A DNA stretch of 64,000 bases from Eucalyptus grandis. Taxonomy: Eukaryota; Streptophyta; Magnoliopsida; Myrtales; Myrtaceae. Positions 51,001 to 63,660 of this stretch are shown here, one piece after another. The notes under the pieces were generated by a model, which saw only the letters and a list, made by a program, of their open reading frames with translations, was not told the DNA's origin and made no database searches. The DNA is taken from the NCBI RefSeq assembly GCF_016545825.1, contig NC_052620.1, positions 13,640,001-13,704,000 on the forward strand, read 5' to 3'. Made by a program: the position numbers and the translations under genes. Position 1 is the stretch's first letter. The number at the start of each line of letters is the position of its first letter.

Positions 51001-54000
51001 GGATAGCTCTACCACCTATATTAATGCACAGGCCAACGTGAACTTGCATATCAGTCATCTGAAGAACTTACCATTATCGAAGCTGGTGAAAGTAATGGTT
51101 CACATATTGCATCAACATATTCAAAGCAAACACAAATTAATAACCCTCGATCATTGCTATCTTCATGCCTCTATAACAATTTAGGGTATTCTAGGTCCCA
51201 TATAAACATAAATCACATATTCAGACGAAAATTGATGTCATGCAGGACTGCTTGGAGAAATGATAGAGTCAGATACTATGATAGACATGATCAGTGAAAG
51301 ATTACTTCGAAAAATTTTGCCCTGTGCTTTGCAATGAAGATGGAGGGTTGCAAAAGTGCATAAAGCTTTTCATAGAAGTTGGGATATTCTAAGCCATGTT
51401 GCGTCATTAGGATGAAGAGACTGCTGAGAGCCATGACACTGACAACTCCACCAATGTCGTACGATCTAGTTAAGAAATCACTGCAAAATTTCAGTCAACA
51501 AATTAATTGCATATCTCGAGCATGAAAGATGTCGAATTGACAAGCAAAAATAAAATATTCTAGAAGCAAACTCACCATAACATGATGGGATTAGATAGGT
51601 GAGGAATTACTGCCTGAGGGAGAGAGACTAGAACCTGCGTGTCCAAAAAGCATGTCATCTAGTTTTAAATAGAACTCTGGACGTACAGTCAATACACACT
51701 CCCATCCATCAAGAAACCATAGAAGGATAATATGAACACAAGCAATAGATTATCTAATGTCACTACTAGAGACGAAGGAGACATGGTTTTGCTAGCAATT
51801 CCACCAATCCAAGCAAGGTCATACTAAAACATTTATTCCTTACACCAAACTACTATCAAACATGGACCATAATATGAGGTTCAGGAGCCAAAGTAAATAA
51901 TAGCTTAAAAGAGACAAGATTTTCCATATTTTTACATGGCAGACAACTGGTAATGAAGAATAATCGATGGCAAAGGCTCTTTCAAATTAGTTGCATCAGT
52001 CAACAGGCACACGAAACTTGTTCCAACGTTGATGTACAAAGATGCAAAGATAAATCCATCATCTTATACTCCATTTGGATGGTCAAACCATCATAAGAAG
52101 CACCATGATTCATTGAACAGTGCTACCAGGGACACCACGGAAAGTCATGCTCTGGAAACTTTTCCAGGCATGATTACAGAGGAGTTCCCAGACATACCTC
52201 TTTATATATATCAAGTGGAAGTGGCAACCTCAAAAATGAAATCCAGGCTTTCGTGAACTTCAATTTTATCTTCTTAGCTATTTTGGTGGCAGACAGTACC
52301 TGAAGAGAGAATAGATAGTGGCAAATGCCCATTTTCTATAAGTAGAAAGTAAGAAGACAGCTGAATTTGAATACTCAAAAGGAAAGGTGGAAGTGGCATA
52401 TCAGAAAAATTTTAAAGGGCAGTAGATTAACCAGCAATACGTACAGAAGACTCGTGCTTTTCACTTTTAGGCTTTTCAACTTCTGGTTTTAAAGACTCGG
52501 ATGTTCCACTAGCATCACCTGTTTTTTGAACCAGAGAAATTTTGAGTATAGCAACAAGAAAGTATGAACATACAGTCGAACATGCAGCAATTACCTGAAC
52601 CACTCCACATCTCGCAATCAGACTTTTCATCCAGGCTGTTCAGAGAAGGGACATGTGATATGATGTAATGGATCGTACTAATTGAGCGCTTGATGCTGCA
52701 ACAAGTGGTAGATTGATTACAAAGGCAGGCTAATTGCTGCTAGACACTAATCATCATTCAGTTATTAAATTCTAAGCATTTATCTGGCATGTCATAAAGT
52801 TATCAACAGTTTGATGCTCAGTTAATTACTGAAGAACCCTTTACCAGTAATTAATCTAGAAATATCCACCTGTGAACAACTACTACGACAGTCAGTTTAC
52901 TCTATACTTTCTATATAAATCAAACAATTGTGGTTAATCACTGATGTGTTAAAACTTGAAACCGAAGAGCAATCACAAGATAGAAGATCATGAAGCCATG
53001 AGAAAAAGAAAATATCAAGATAGGAAGCTCTTCATTTAAGTAAGAAAAAAAGAAAAGGATGTCAACCACCAAAAAAAATAAAAAAAATAAAATCATAAAA
53101 CCTTTTTCTTTTCTAATTAGGTCATGTTTTCACTGGAGACAATTTGTAATGAAGCATGACATTATGGAGAGGTCCATAAATGCTATTAATACCTCTAACA
53201 TCAAGATGAATATCAGATAAATGTCACTATAAGCTAAACAGACACCAGTCCAACCACAATAAGATACCGTGAGACTTCTGGCTCAAAAGGGAAATAAAGA
53301 AAGAAACTATTGGAAAATTTCATTCTCAACAAGAAGTAATATACTGACCTAGCTTTCAAATCCCTCCCATCCTCGCCATCAGCAACACTTCTGTCATCTG
53401 ATAGGAAGAGTATAAAATAATGAAGAAAAGACCAAAAGTAGCACTGGTCCCACAGATTTAGAGGACAAGTACCAAGTACCTCTCATATCTTTAGTCTCCA
53501 AATTCCTGGAAAGCTTTTCTAGTGTAATGTATGTAAAGTAGCTGCACCAAGAACATAACAAAAAGTTAACAGAATGCAATTGACTACATGAAAAAATGAC
53601 ACTGAAAAATAACGTTTCCAATTTAGCAAAATTTGTGGTACTGTTCCACCAAAAATTTTATTACTTGGTTGCCGTTAACCAAGGAGGGAATGAAAGTTAA
53701 ACTGTTAAAGCATATATGTGTCACTGGCAATACAATGCCTCTTTCGAAAAGTAGAGAGCAACTGGGATGCCATTCTCTCTTTTGCCATCATTGGCAATAT
53801 GGCGCCTTTCTTAACAATCAGAAAATAACTGCGATTTCACTTAAAGGTGGATACAACAAAATGAATGGCACAAAATGAGAAATCTATCTCCAACTCCAAG
53901 CATGGCAAAGAAGACGGATATGAGCAGCTTATCAGTGTATCATACCGAATGTCAATGTACTTTAAGTACTTGGATGAAAGCAATTCCAACAAAAACTCAA

Positions 54001-55053
54001 CTTCTGTAGAAGAATAGACCTGGAAAAGGAAGCGGTTGAGTACCATTACGAATCGAGTTACAGAAAGATGGACTGCCGGAACACAAACATAGAGAGATCA
54101 AAGATTAGCTTACAATGCTATGCAGAAGCTGGTGGTAAATGGCTGATTGAAACCTGCCCCCTTTTCCCATCTTCACGAACTCCATTATCGCATCCAACAC
54201 AATTTCCTACACAAACCACAATCCTCACAATGTAGAAGAGAAAAAAAAAAGAAAAAAAAAAAAAGGTACGCAACCAAGGAAGGTAACACCGACAATATCG
54301 ACTGTATAAATCTAAAACAGCTAAAGCAGAATCCCAAGAAAGAAACGACAAGAAATTCAATTGGAAAAGGAAACCAATCATAATCTTCGAAGGCCTCGCC
54401 GAAGCTATGACAAACCAAACTAATCACACCAAACTCCACATTTTCTTCCCAGCAGCATATCAAAATACAAATAGCAGTTTCAAAAGCACTCAAATTTAAA
54501 GATTAAAAGAACCACTGAAGCTCAAACCCGCCACATTGGTCCTTCAGATTCCAGAACATCACAATTCCATTCACCAGTCACAGGAAAAACCAAAGGCACT
54601 CCAACTCAAAAACTCAAACTTTCCACGCAAACAGGAAAAAAAAACTCTCACAAGAAGAACGCCCGGGAGAAAAGCACTCACTTTGAGAGTCTCCTCGGCC
54701 TGCGCCGACACCGCGACCTCGATGAGCGAGCGGACGAACTCGTCGAACTTCGACCGGAGCCACGTCCTGTAGATCACCTCGGGGTCCGCCTGGGCGCCCG
54801 CCCCGAGGCTCGAGGCGGCGGACGGGGGGAGGTCGGGGACGAGCGGGGTGAAGAAGGACTGGAGGGAGAGGAGGGACTCGAGGGCGTGGGGCGGCGGCGA
54901 GGCGGGGGAGACGAAGGAGAGGAGGAGGGGGAGGTTGTTGACGTGGGCGCGGGAGGAGAGGAGCTGGTGGCCGAGGGCCTTGAGGTCCTTCAGCTTGTAC
55001 TTGTTGTCTCTCTTCTTCCGGGTCTTGGGGAGAGCCGAGGTTGAGGACGCCAT
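48009..55053 (-). CDS. NOC4: Nucleolar complex protein 4 (CBF/MAK21 family)
   Basis: Fifteen exons, in transcription order: 54682-55053 (ATG), 54114-54206, 53946-54019, 53480-53541, 53349-53397, 52595-52695, 52445-52518, 52198-52299, 51576-51634, 51306-51480, 50621-50794, 49053-49206, 48861-48918, 48675-48780, 48009-48215 (TGA). They total 1,860 bases, 619 residues, with consistent phase throughout. Family landmarks: YKLKDLKALGHQLLSSRAHV near the N-terminus, PEVIYRTWLRSKFDEFV, KAWISFLRLPLPLDIYKE, then the CBF domain at about 300-450 (DIGGVVSVMALSSLF, LPAYLAAAFAKKLSRLAL, VPPAGALVI), SSLWEIDTLRHHYCPPVS, and the end block RRRVKQVPLAFYK..GWTF. NOC4 pairs with NOP14 in nucleolar 40S subunit assembly and is expected to be essential. 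It is slightly longer than Arabidopsis NOC4, mostly in the exon 12 linker and the C-terminal tail. Confidence 0.95.
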
Positions 55054-55216
55054 TGTTGCAGGGGTTTGGGAGGCGGGATGGTAGAGAGAGAGAGAGAGAG
55101 GGTTTTGCGGTTGCAAAGAGGAGGAGGGTTTATGAATATTTCGAGATTGCCATGGGTGAATTTTTAGAACTACTTTTTCCACCAAAAAAAAAAAAAAAAC
55201 AGAGAGGGATATGTTG

Positions 55217-56100
55217 ACTAAAAATCCTAAAATTTGTCATTAAAAAATTAATTGAATATCAAAATAAAGTGCAATAAAGTCTTTGAATTTATCAAATTTA
55301 TGCAATTAAGCTTTAAAATTTGTTAAATTTATGCAATCTAATTCTTTCATTTGCCTCATTCAATTTGACTAATATAAAATATTGACATTACAAAATAAGA
55401 AAGATAACCCTATAACAAGATCATTTTGGTCTAAGTTTAATTTTCAATATTAATATTAATCAAATTAATTTTTTTAAAACAAATGTAGCAAACTAGCAAG
55501 GACATGCATGGCCCTTGCTGCCACTAGCCCATCATCATTAGAAATGGTTGACAATGGTGGGTGAGGTCGGTTGGGGTCGTTGGGCATTGGTTAGTGGCTG
55601 ATGACCCTAGTCGACCACAAGTGAGAGTCATTAGCTCTTGCCTAGATTAGGCTAAGGGCGACATTGGCTATGGTGGGGTTGAGTGGCGACCTTGCCCTAA
55701 CCAGTGATGGCCCTCGGCCTAGGGCCATCCAATGTGACATGCCTAAGGTTGGCAATCCTCAACGACTCACTCAAAGCCATCGCGGTCCTCTCTAGGCCGA
55801 TGAATGCCGTGACACCCTTGTTGGTCCTAAGTTCAAGCAAAAAAAGAAAAAAAGTAAAGAAAAGAAAAAAAAAATATTAAAAAATTCAAAAATATAAAAA
55901 TATGTCAATGTTAGTGCCGAATGTGCCACATAAGATTGTCGATGTCCACGTCAGCAATTTCAAGCCAAAATTGGTTAGATTGATTCAATTGACAAAACTA
56001 AAATGTTTAGGACTCAATTGACGCAATCAAAAGTTTAGGACTAAATTGATACAATTTTAATATGTTTAAGACTTTTTTTTTTTTTGTAATTATCCCTTTA
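55217..56100. mobile_element. MULE-type element near the NOC4 start
   Basis: The right half matches the 15.6 kb element: GTCCACGTCAGCAATTTC, then ATTG-TTAGATTGATTCAATTG, then a run of TTTAGGACT-AATTGA and a final TTTAAGAC-AATTATCCCTTTA. A 9-base word GATATGTTG flanks it at 55,208-55,216 and 56,101-56,109. The left end is degenerate (ACTAAAAATCCTAAAATTTG). The core is moderately GC-rich. It lies about 160 bases upstream of the NOC4 start codon. Confidence 0.65.
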
Positions 56101-56109
56101 GATATGTTG

Positions 56110-59100
56110 GATGCAATTCTATATCAGGTTTACATGTGGAGATTTTGTTTCAAACGGATGTGTATAACGCTTACTTGGTGTTGCTTTTGTGCTGACTTGT
56201 TGGTTCGAATTACATCGTACCTACAAAATTAGAAGCATATATGTGGGAGCATTAATAAGCCTGAAAATCGTGGACCCGTGAAAAAGCAATCAAATATATA
56301 TTGGAATTTTTTTATTCAAATGCCAAATTTACTCCAGACTTCCTTGAGTAAAAATGAACATTCATTCCGACATTGGAAACCCGAACATTGGTCAACAAGT
56401 TTCCCATTTTGTTGGTAAGAAAATGACTAATGAAAATATGGTTTTTTTTTTTTAACCTTAGGCTAGGCACAATTGATTGAAGTCTCAAAAGATTTCCAAT
56501 CAGCAAATGAGAGGTCGACTTTTTTTTTTTGTCAAAAAAATTGTATTTATTACTCAAAAGAATAATACATAGTCTTCATGATAAAACAAATTGAAACAGA
56601 GTATGGATACTAAAAAAGAAAAGCAAATCTAGAAAATAAGAGGGATTAATGGAGTACCAACAAAGTTAAGCACAAATTTGTTTCACAAGAACGGATCTAT
56701 CAAACCAAATTGGTTGTTGATCATTGGATCTTGTGTTTTTGTCAATGATGAGCACATGTTGGAAAGTCTTTCTCCAATAGTTATGACGTTGCTAGTTGGT
56801 GGTGCGTATCTAAGTTCGGCTTCCTCTACACTATTGTCATATGGAGACAACCAAAATAGGTTAGACAAAGATAGATTTAACATGTGAAGAAGCAAATTTT
56901 TATAATTTAACGAGATGCTATTGAGGATGGAGGTAGAGAACCTGTACACAAATAGAGCAAATGGGCATTGTATCCCCAAAAGCATATTTATTAAATTCCC
57001 AAATTTAGATAAGGAGAGAATAACACCTAAATTTAGAACTAGATTGGAAAAATTCAAACCTCAAATCGAAAAATAAACCAGGAGAAAAGAGCTCCCAAAT
57101 TTAAATGAGGAGAAAAGAAAAAGCAACAAAAGAACACTAAAACAAAATCAACAAAAGAGAGAGGGGAGGGCGAGACTAGCTCAAACCCTCCCACATGGCT
57201 GAAGGTTGAAGAAGACAATGAATAAAGAGAGACAAGAGAGGGAAAGACTTTTCAAATTCCTTATACATTTTGAGGTTACCTAATTGAATCCTATTAATTG
57301 AGTGCAGATTATTTTAAGGTGGATGACCCTTAAGTTAGATCATACTAGGAGGTTAAACTATTTTGATAAACAAAAATTGATCTAGTATGCAATATAAATA
57401 TATAATATTCATTTTGCACTTAATTATGCTTAGTTCAGACTCTTTCAATTTATATAATTGATTAATGCCGATACTTAAATTTTATCAAGCATGCATTTTA
57501 ATAGAAATAAATAAATTATAGGAAGAACAAAAAAATATAAATAGCGAGCCCATATAAAAAAACATCAAATCAAAATAAAAGATCAATCAAAGCTTCAGTC
57601 CATTTTACCCATTAATCGGCCTAGTCCAATACGCTTTCAACGCGTGTTTGGACTCGCTTTTTCGGCCCAAAAACTTGAAATAGATCAACTCAGCCCAAAG
57701 CTTTAGCCAATGGGATATCCCCTGCTCTTTGGCGAAAGACGCTGGCGGATTTCGTTCCCAACTGACGCTCCATCGCTAATCCGTATCCTGGCTGGCGACG
57801 TAGTCCGTAGCTATCTCAGGAACACTTGGTCATTAGCTGCCACCGGAGCGCGACTTCGGCATGTATGAATAGATGTGTTGAAATCCAAGCCTTGTTTGAA
57901 TGAAAAGGAAACCGAACTTGGTGTAAACTGATGGTTATTAGCATATTTACACGTCGGTTCTTAATCTGGAGGTCGGCTTCCGGTCTGTTTTCAACGCATG
58001 AACACCCCCACGAGGTCTCTCATAACGTGTTTGATGAAACGCCCAAGTCAGTCCAGCATGAGCATGTTACCGATTTCGGTCATTTTGTATTGACACCCAA
58101 AATATGACTCGTCTAGTGTAAGCAGGTGAGCGTCATATGAGACTGGTATAGAAGGTCATGTGCATACCATGTGAGTCCTAGCGCAAGCGAAAAGTGTGAA
58201 GATTGACATATATTGATTACCTATGAACACCGTAGATTTAGTTGTTAAAATACAATGGAGAATCACGAATAGTTACTGATATGAATGCTAGCAATATTCA
58301 TTAAGGGAATGTCAACAAGCGGTTTCCAAACGTGAGACCAAAGGCATAGAGTTTTTGAGGGAACAATTATTATTTAAAGACCAAGTCATCTGATGCTTTC
58401 AATTGGGACTAGTAGCACAATTTTGGAGGGAACAGTTGTGGTTTGAATATCAAGTTGTCTAATGGGACGGTTGAAATCAAAAACACCTTTTGAGAGGAGA
58501 AGCTATTGCTTTCAAGAAAGATTGTGGAATGAAACTAATGGAGCATTTTGTACCCATGGAATCTACAAACATGGAAATAACTGGTAGGAGTTACTCGAGA
58601 GATTGTAAATGCTAGAACCACTGAAAAGTAGTTACCACTAATCATTATAAATACCGTTGGTCGTCCATCAAGATGCCCCACACAAATTAAACAAAATGTT
58701 ATCTTTTAATAACCTTTCCAGCACTGTATATTGAATTTCCTTAGCCATAACTTTTTGATTCGTGTCGTCATTTAGATTTCAGCGTGTATCTTTATTTTGG
58801 TGCTGCGTCATCAATTAAATTCCGATGCTGTGCTCTTATGTTCTCAAGCTGTGTCATTGATTAAATACTAGCACAGTTTGTTTCCATATTGTTATGTCAT
58901 CAAATTTGTAATTTCTGAATCTTGCCATCAATTACATTCCGGCTCGGTTTGGAATTGTACAATGTTGCTTGAATCGAAGAAATCGATCTCCTTTCATGAG
59001 ATATATCCTTTGACCAGAGTTAGCACAAAACCTTGGTTTCCTTAAATAAAAGCCGAAAAAGTACTTTTGGTGAAAGATATTTTGTAGCGGGAGCAATTTC

Positions 59101-59394
59101 GACGAAACAATTTGTAGATGTACATTAGCTGGATTAGCACTACTGAGAAACCCTTGCTGTTTGAGTGTTGCTACCATCCTTGTGATATTTGTCCAACGAG
59201 GAAATGGGCTTACAGCCAAAGCGTCCATACTTCAAGAGGTCCATCTTGGTTTGTCTCCAATACGTGCTCTCCATAAACTTGTTTAATGATTGTGAATGCG
59301 AAACATTAGTGGCTGGTGATGATTAATGGTGTTGGTGTTGGAGTGAACGGTAGCCTGTAGTGGTTTTTCCCCATGTAGTGGTGGTCACTGTTGC
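56110..59394. other. Intergenic, no gene recognised
   Basis: Contains several unidentified short ORFs: minus strand 56,683-57,057 (124 codons; hydrophobic stretches then a polar end) and minus strand 58,932-59,228 (98 codons). Neither resembles a family I know and neither has intron or start context. The rest is AT-rich. Confidence 0.4.
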
Positions 59395-59700
59395 GACCTA
59401 ACCTCGGGAGAACCATTTAAGATTTGGCTAATGAATTACTAAAATTAAATTTAATTCAGGCTCTCCCAAACCCATACCACTTCATGACTTAAGTTCAAGT
59501 TTTTAACATATAAATGATTTTTCAATTAAGAGTCACCACTAATCAGTTTGTAGTAGGTCAATTAGGCATCTAAGTCAAATAATTGGAGAATTATGGTTTT
59601 ATGCTAAAAGGCTGTCCCTAAAGGGCTTGAACATGAGTTATTTACCCACTGTGTGAAGGCATATCTATAGGAAATTGATTCCGTCCTCCTTGGTTCTAAG
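59395..59700. repeat. Interspersed repeat fragment next to the pararetrovirus
   Basis: The block with GCGACCTAACCTCGGGAGAAC, then AGAGTCACCACTAATCAG and AGGTCAATTAGGCATCTAAG resembles non-coding repeat sequence seen widely in dicots. It may be part of the viral intergenic region or an older repeat into which the virus integrated. Confidence 0.35.
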
Positions 59701-59714
59701 TTTAGGTTCATTCA

Positions 59715-59731
59715 TGGTATTAGAGCCATGG
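59715..59731 (+). other. Met-tRNA primer-binding site of the pararetrovirus
   Basis: TGGTATTAGAGCCATGG matches the conserved Caulimoviridae primer-binding site at 16 of 17 positions. It marks where minus-strand DNA synthesis starts and therefore the conventional genome start; coding sequence follows about 70 bases later. Confidence 0.85.
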
Positions 59732-59802
59732 TTTCGTTTGTAATCTTATCTGTTCCATGCGCTTAATAGGTGAATCCAGTGCTGAGAAGACCTCATTACA
59801 TC

Positions 59803-61100
59803 ATGTCCACATAACCAGAAATTCTTGAAACACCCGTTTCTCTTGCTGCATCTCCGTCTTCTTCAACCCTTTCAGATTTTTGTGTTTCCAATGCTTCTAA
59901 GATAGACTATCTCTATAAAGTCTCTCTTAGTGATGAAATAAAAATCTCTGAAACCCAACTTCCTTTCATGAACACTTATTCTGCTTTTGCTAAACCCACT
60001 TCATCATTTTCACCCATATGCTCTATTCGGTAACTCATTCACCAAACTCCAAAGGAAGTAAAGGAGTACGTTCAATCCTCCAAGTTCGACCAACATCCCA
60101 TTCTTGCCACTAAAAAGGAGTACTTTGTTACTCTTTAGATTCCTCCAGAGTTTCCCAGATAATGGATTCAACAAGGATATCCCCATGTCCATTATGGAGT
60201 TGTTCGTCTTGCTTTTACCTTTCATGGTCACAAGGGCTTGCTAGTTGTGGCAAGAATTGCGTTGTTGGGTACATGATTCCTAGAGTACCAGCATGCTTGT
60301 ATTGGTGCAGTCCAAACAACTTTAAATGCTGGAACAATCTTTTGTGACTCTGTATCCAAACTTCAATATCGCTCCCTCAGATCCCCAGTTACTTTCATTT
60401 CTAAAAGTCCAGATCCAGCTCATTGGAGCTCCTTAAACTGCTAAGGGGGTGCATGACAAATGCCTATTTTTATTCCAGAAACAATTTTTCTATTCCGCAC
60501 TGCTTCAGAATAGAAATCCGTTTGATAAACTTATTCCGTTTTTCTATTTCTGGAATAGATTTCTATTCCAGAAATGGGTTTGGAATAGAAATCAGAAGTA
60601 GAAATTTTTCTACTTCTTTATTTTTGGAACAAAAATGAGAAATAAACATTTTTCTCATCGTTCGTCAACCGGTCATTCATCTCATTGCTGCCGACCACCG
60701 TTTGTCAGTCGCTAGCCGCCCACCGGCCGTTGCCACCGGTCGCCGGCCATCGCCGCCGATCTCGGCCGCTGTCATCGGCCACCGCCGTCCATCACCGCTA
60801 TCCGCCATTCCGCCGCTGTCCAAAAGGAAGAAATTTTGTGTCGTTATCAAACAAATTTCTATTTTTAAAGTAGAAATTTTGTGTCGTTATCAAACGATTA
60901 TTTTTGCTTAGAAACTCTTCTAGAAATAGAAATAGAAAAATCTATTTTGTTCTAGAAACTATTTTTGGAACAGAATGGTTGTCATGCACAACTTAACTCT
61001 GTTGCTTCAACACTGCATTATTAGATAGTTTATCGCGTACAGAACCATGCTCTTGATCTAAATTTCTACAATAGAAATGAAGATGCTTTATTCATCTCCA
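59803..61100 (+). pseudogene. Pararetroviral movement-protein region, broken
   Basis: An ATG at 59,803 is followed by a stop at the fourth codon; further stops and a frame change follow. The region around 60,130-60,420 has the 30K-superfamily look (tyrosine/glycine-rich start, then a hydrophobic strand and an ALL-GT turn) and resumes after the inserted element at about 60,994. Several stops are TAA/TAG where CAA/CAG would be expected. The family role is cell-to-cell movement. No functional product is possible. Confidence 0.7.
60445..60993. mobile_element. DNA transposon inserted in the pararetrovirus (TAA target duplication)
   Basis: The ends are GGGGGTGCATGACAA and TTGTCATGCACAACT, imperfect 15-base inverted repeats with GTGCATGACAA in common; flanking TAA at 60,442-60,444 and 60,994-60,996. 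Arms are AT-rich with repeated TTTCTATTCCAGAAA-type words in opposite orientations and the core (60,670-60,825) is GC-rich. Taking out the element plus one TAA makes the flanking viral reading continuous. A TAA/TTA duplication suggests the PIF/Harbinger superfamily. No transposase is encoded. Confidence 0.85.
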
Positions 61101-61762
61101 TGCAAAATGTTCAAGCTTCCTGCATTCATGTTTCTAGACAGATCCCGAAGGAAAAGTTGGCCAAGCTCCTTCCAGAGACTTGGATCACTAACTATGAAAA
61201 GTTTCATCAGAATAACAAGCATTTCCAGTCGTCAGACTTCGAGTTCGTTAGAAAGAATGATGGAACTGTTTCTATCAAATTTGGCAAGGAAAATGAAGAA
61301 AGTCTTTCTATCTTCCAGACCCTTTTCATGATTGAACCATGTGTTCCAGAGTCAATTTTTGAGCCATATCTAAAGAAACTTGTTCGACATTTCAACAGTG
61401 ATGGACACCCTGTCCATTACTACAAAGACCAATATGATCACTGTTTTTGGGATCCTTTTTGCCAATACTTTTATTGCACAAACTTGCTTGACAAGGTAGA
61501 CCCATTTGCAAAACCTCCACCTCGCCGAAAGCATAAGAAGCTAAAAGATCTTATGTACCAAAGGTACTTAAACGGAGATCCCTCTGTTGATACTTTTGGT
61601 GAGTGCGATAAATTCCGGTTTATGGTTTTTTACGCATCAACTCTACCACCAGAGTTCATCACTCCACCCCCAGTCTCACCAACTCCACCACCATCACCTC
61701 CTCCATCTCCTCCTCAGAAAAAACCGGCTCTTTCGCCATTCTATAAACCAATCCTAAAGTAG
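61100..61762 (+). pseudogene. Pararetroviral region between movement and coat protein
   Basis: Open for 220 codons. It begins in the tail of the movement region, is rich in aromatic and charged residues in the middle, and ends in a proline-rich segment (about 61,660-61,760) that looks like a linker. The upstream and downstream frames are broken, so it is a fragment of a once longer reading frame. Confidence 0.6.
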
Positions 61763-62293
61763 GCTAAGAAGCATTCCTACCCACTTAAGGCTCCAGCAGA
61801 AACACCACCCACTTCTTCTATTGTCATGTTCCATGAGACAGACTTTCCCCTTCTTATCCAAGAAAGTTCCAAACTTTCGTTCCCTGCTCCAGAAAAATTC
61901 ATTGATCCACAAGGTAGATATCGGCATACTCCTAAAATACCCGCCTCCACTGATGTGGATGAACATGAGAGACAAAGAAGGACTCCTACTACTGAAGTTG
62001 TCCTAAATTAGCAATCGGAGATTCTTTTAACATAAAACAATGCATTTAAAGCAATTGATTCCAAGATTGGAAATGTGCAACAAGATCTTTGAAAATACAA
62101 TGAAACCACCAAGAAGATGCTTTCCGACTTCCAAAAGAGACTTCATGCCTTGGAATCAGGACAATATCTGGGGTATCATCATCTCGAGAGCCCTAAATCA
62201 GAGATAGAAAAGCTCAAAATGCAGATTCAACTCCTTGAAGAAGGAGGATTTAATCCTTTCACTCCTTTTCCGACAACTGTACGAACATAGTAT

Positions 62294-62698
62294 TTGCCTC
62301 CACCACCTCATACGTCTATCTTTGCTGCCATCACAGACGATCCTTTCAGAAAGAGCGAGAAATATGTGGTAGAAATGCGAAATCGCCTTAAAGAACTGAA
62401 TCAAATACGGAAGGAAAAAGGAAAGGAGAAAGTACTTGCAGAATCCTCCATTGTTATAAAGGAAAAGCTAGATGAGATGATGTTGTCCAATTCATCGGAA
62501 TCTTTCCTAAAGGATTTGGGCAATCAGGAACAACAGCCTGACCCTATCATTCAACAGCATGATCCTACTATTCCAAATGATCAGATTCTATTTCCAGTAG
62601 AACAAACTTTTCCTAATATCTTTGATACTGAATCAGATTTGGTATCCCTTTCCTCCTCTTCATCCTTTTCAATCCCAACTGTTGATTCTTTACTATAG
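62294..62698 (+). pseudogene. Pararetroviral coiled-coil-like region upstream of the coat protein
   Basis: A 134-codon open stretch, Lys/Glu-rich at first (likely helical) then Ser/Pro-rich, ending at a TAG. Stops on both sides separate it from its neighbours. Confidence 0.5.
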
Positions 62699-62819
62699 CA
62701 CCAGTCACCTCATCAATATTCATGGTTGATCCTCCAAATCAGGATATGGAATCCAACCTTTCTGAGCCAGAGCTTGTTCAGACAAGCAATCCCACACAGA
62801 ATGTGTCCACGGCATCAAA

Positions 62820-63660
62820 ATAGTTTTTTTTACCATTGATAATATTCCTTATCACAAATGGCCGGAGAGACTCGAAGAATTTCATACTTGGTTGAATACT
62901 CAGGCTATTACCAACCATGACAAGTATGATGTCCTTTTTAATTTTGTCACAAGATTTACAAGCAACCTCAAACTTTGGTGGAAATCCGTGATGGAATAAG
63001 ACCAACTTCATTTTCTACTCTCACTTGACTTCGGTCATGCTATCACCCTTTTATATCACTTCTTTGTTGGAAAACCTTCCGACCTCCAAGAGCTCAAAAG
63101 GAGAGAATTTTTCGAAAGAAAATGCTGCTCCCTTCAGAGAAAATATCTTGATAAGCATTATCGAGAAATGCTTAAGCTTTTTTATGGTATTGGAGCCGAT
63201 CCAAACCTGAAGCATATTTTCCTGATTTCCATCCCCAAAGAATTATCCCAAATGGTTGAGAGATCCTTTCTCAACAGACAAAGAAGAGTTCAGGATATTC
63301 CATTGGGAGAAATTCAATAAGAGATCTATTTGTGTCTTGAAGAATTGTGTTTGAAACGCCAGATGGTCTAGACTTACATCACAGATAACAGAGAACTTGA
63401 AATGGCTTGTTCTCGACAAAAGTAAAAAATCAAATGCTCCAAACGAGATTGTGATGGTACTTGTTGAAAAGCACTTCAAGAAGTTTTGCATAAAGAAATC
63501 CAGACATGGCCGTAAGAACTTCCGAAGAAAGAAGAAATGACGATACTTACGCAAAAGGAAAGATCGCATAGGCCACAAGAAATCAAATCGATGCTTCATC
63601 TGCAATTAGAAATGACATTTTGCCAAAAATTGTCCCCAAGAAAGAAAATGTTAGAATTAT
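62820..63660 (+). pseudogene. Pararetroviral coat-protein region with zinc knuckle, broken
   Basis: Similar to the coat-protein core of this virus family, with tryptophan-rich motifs such as FHTWLNTQ and LKLWWKS, followed by a basic Arg/Lys-rich tract (about 63,500-63,590) and a CX2C...H...C zinc knuckle at about 63,594-63,640 that contains two stops. At least five further stops or frame changes lie between 62,990 and 63,480. It would package viral RNA or DNA in a live relative; here it is dead. Confidence 0.75.
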
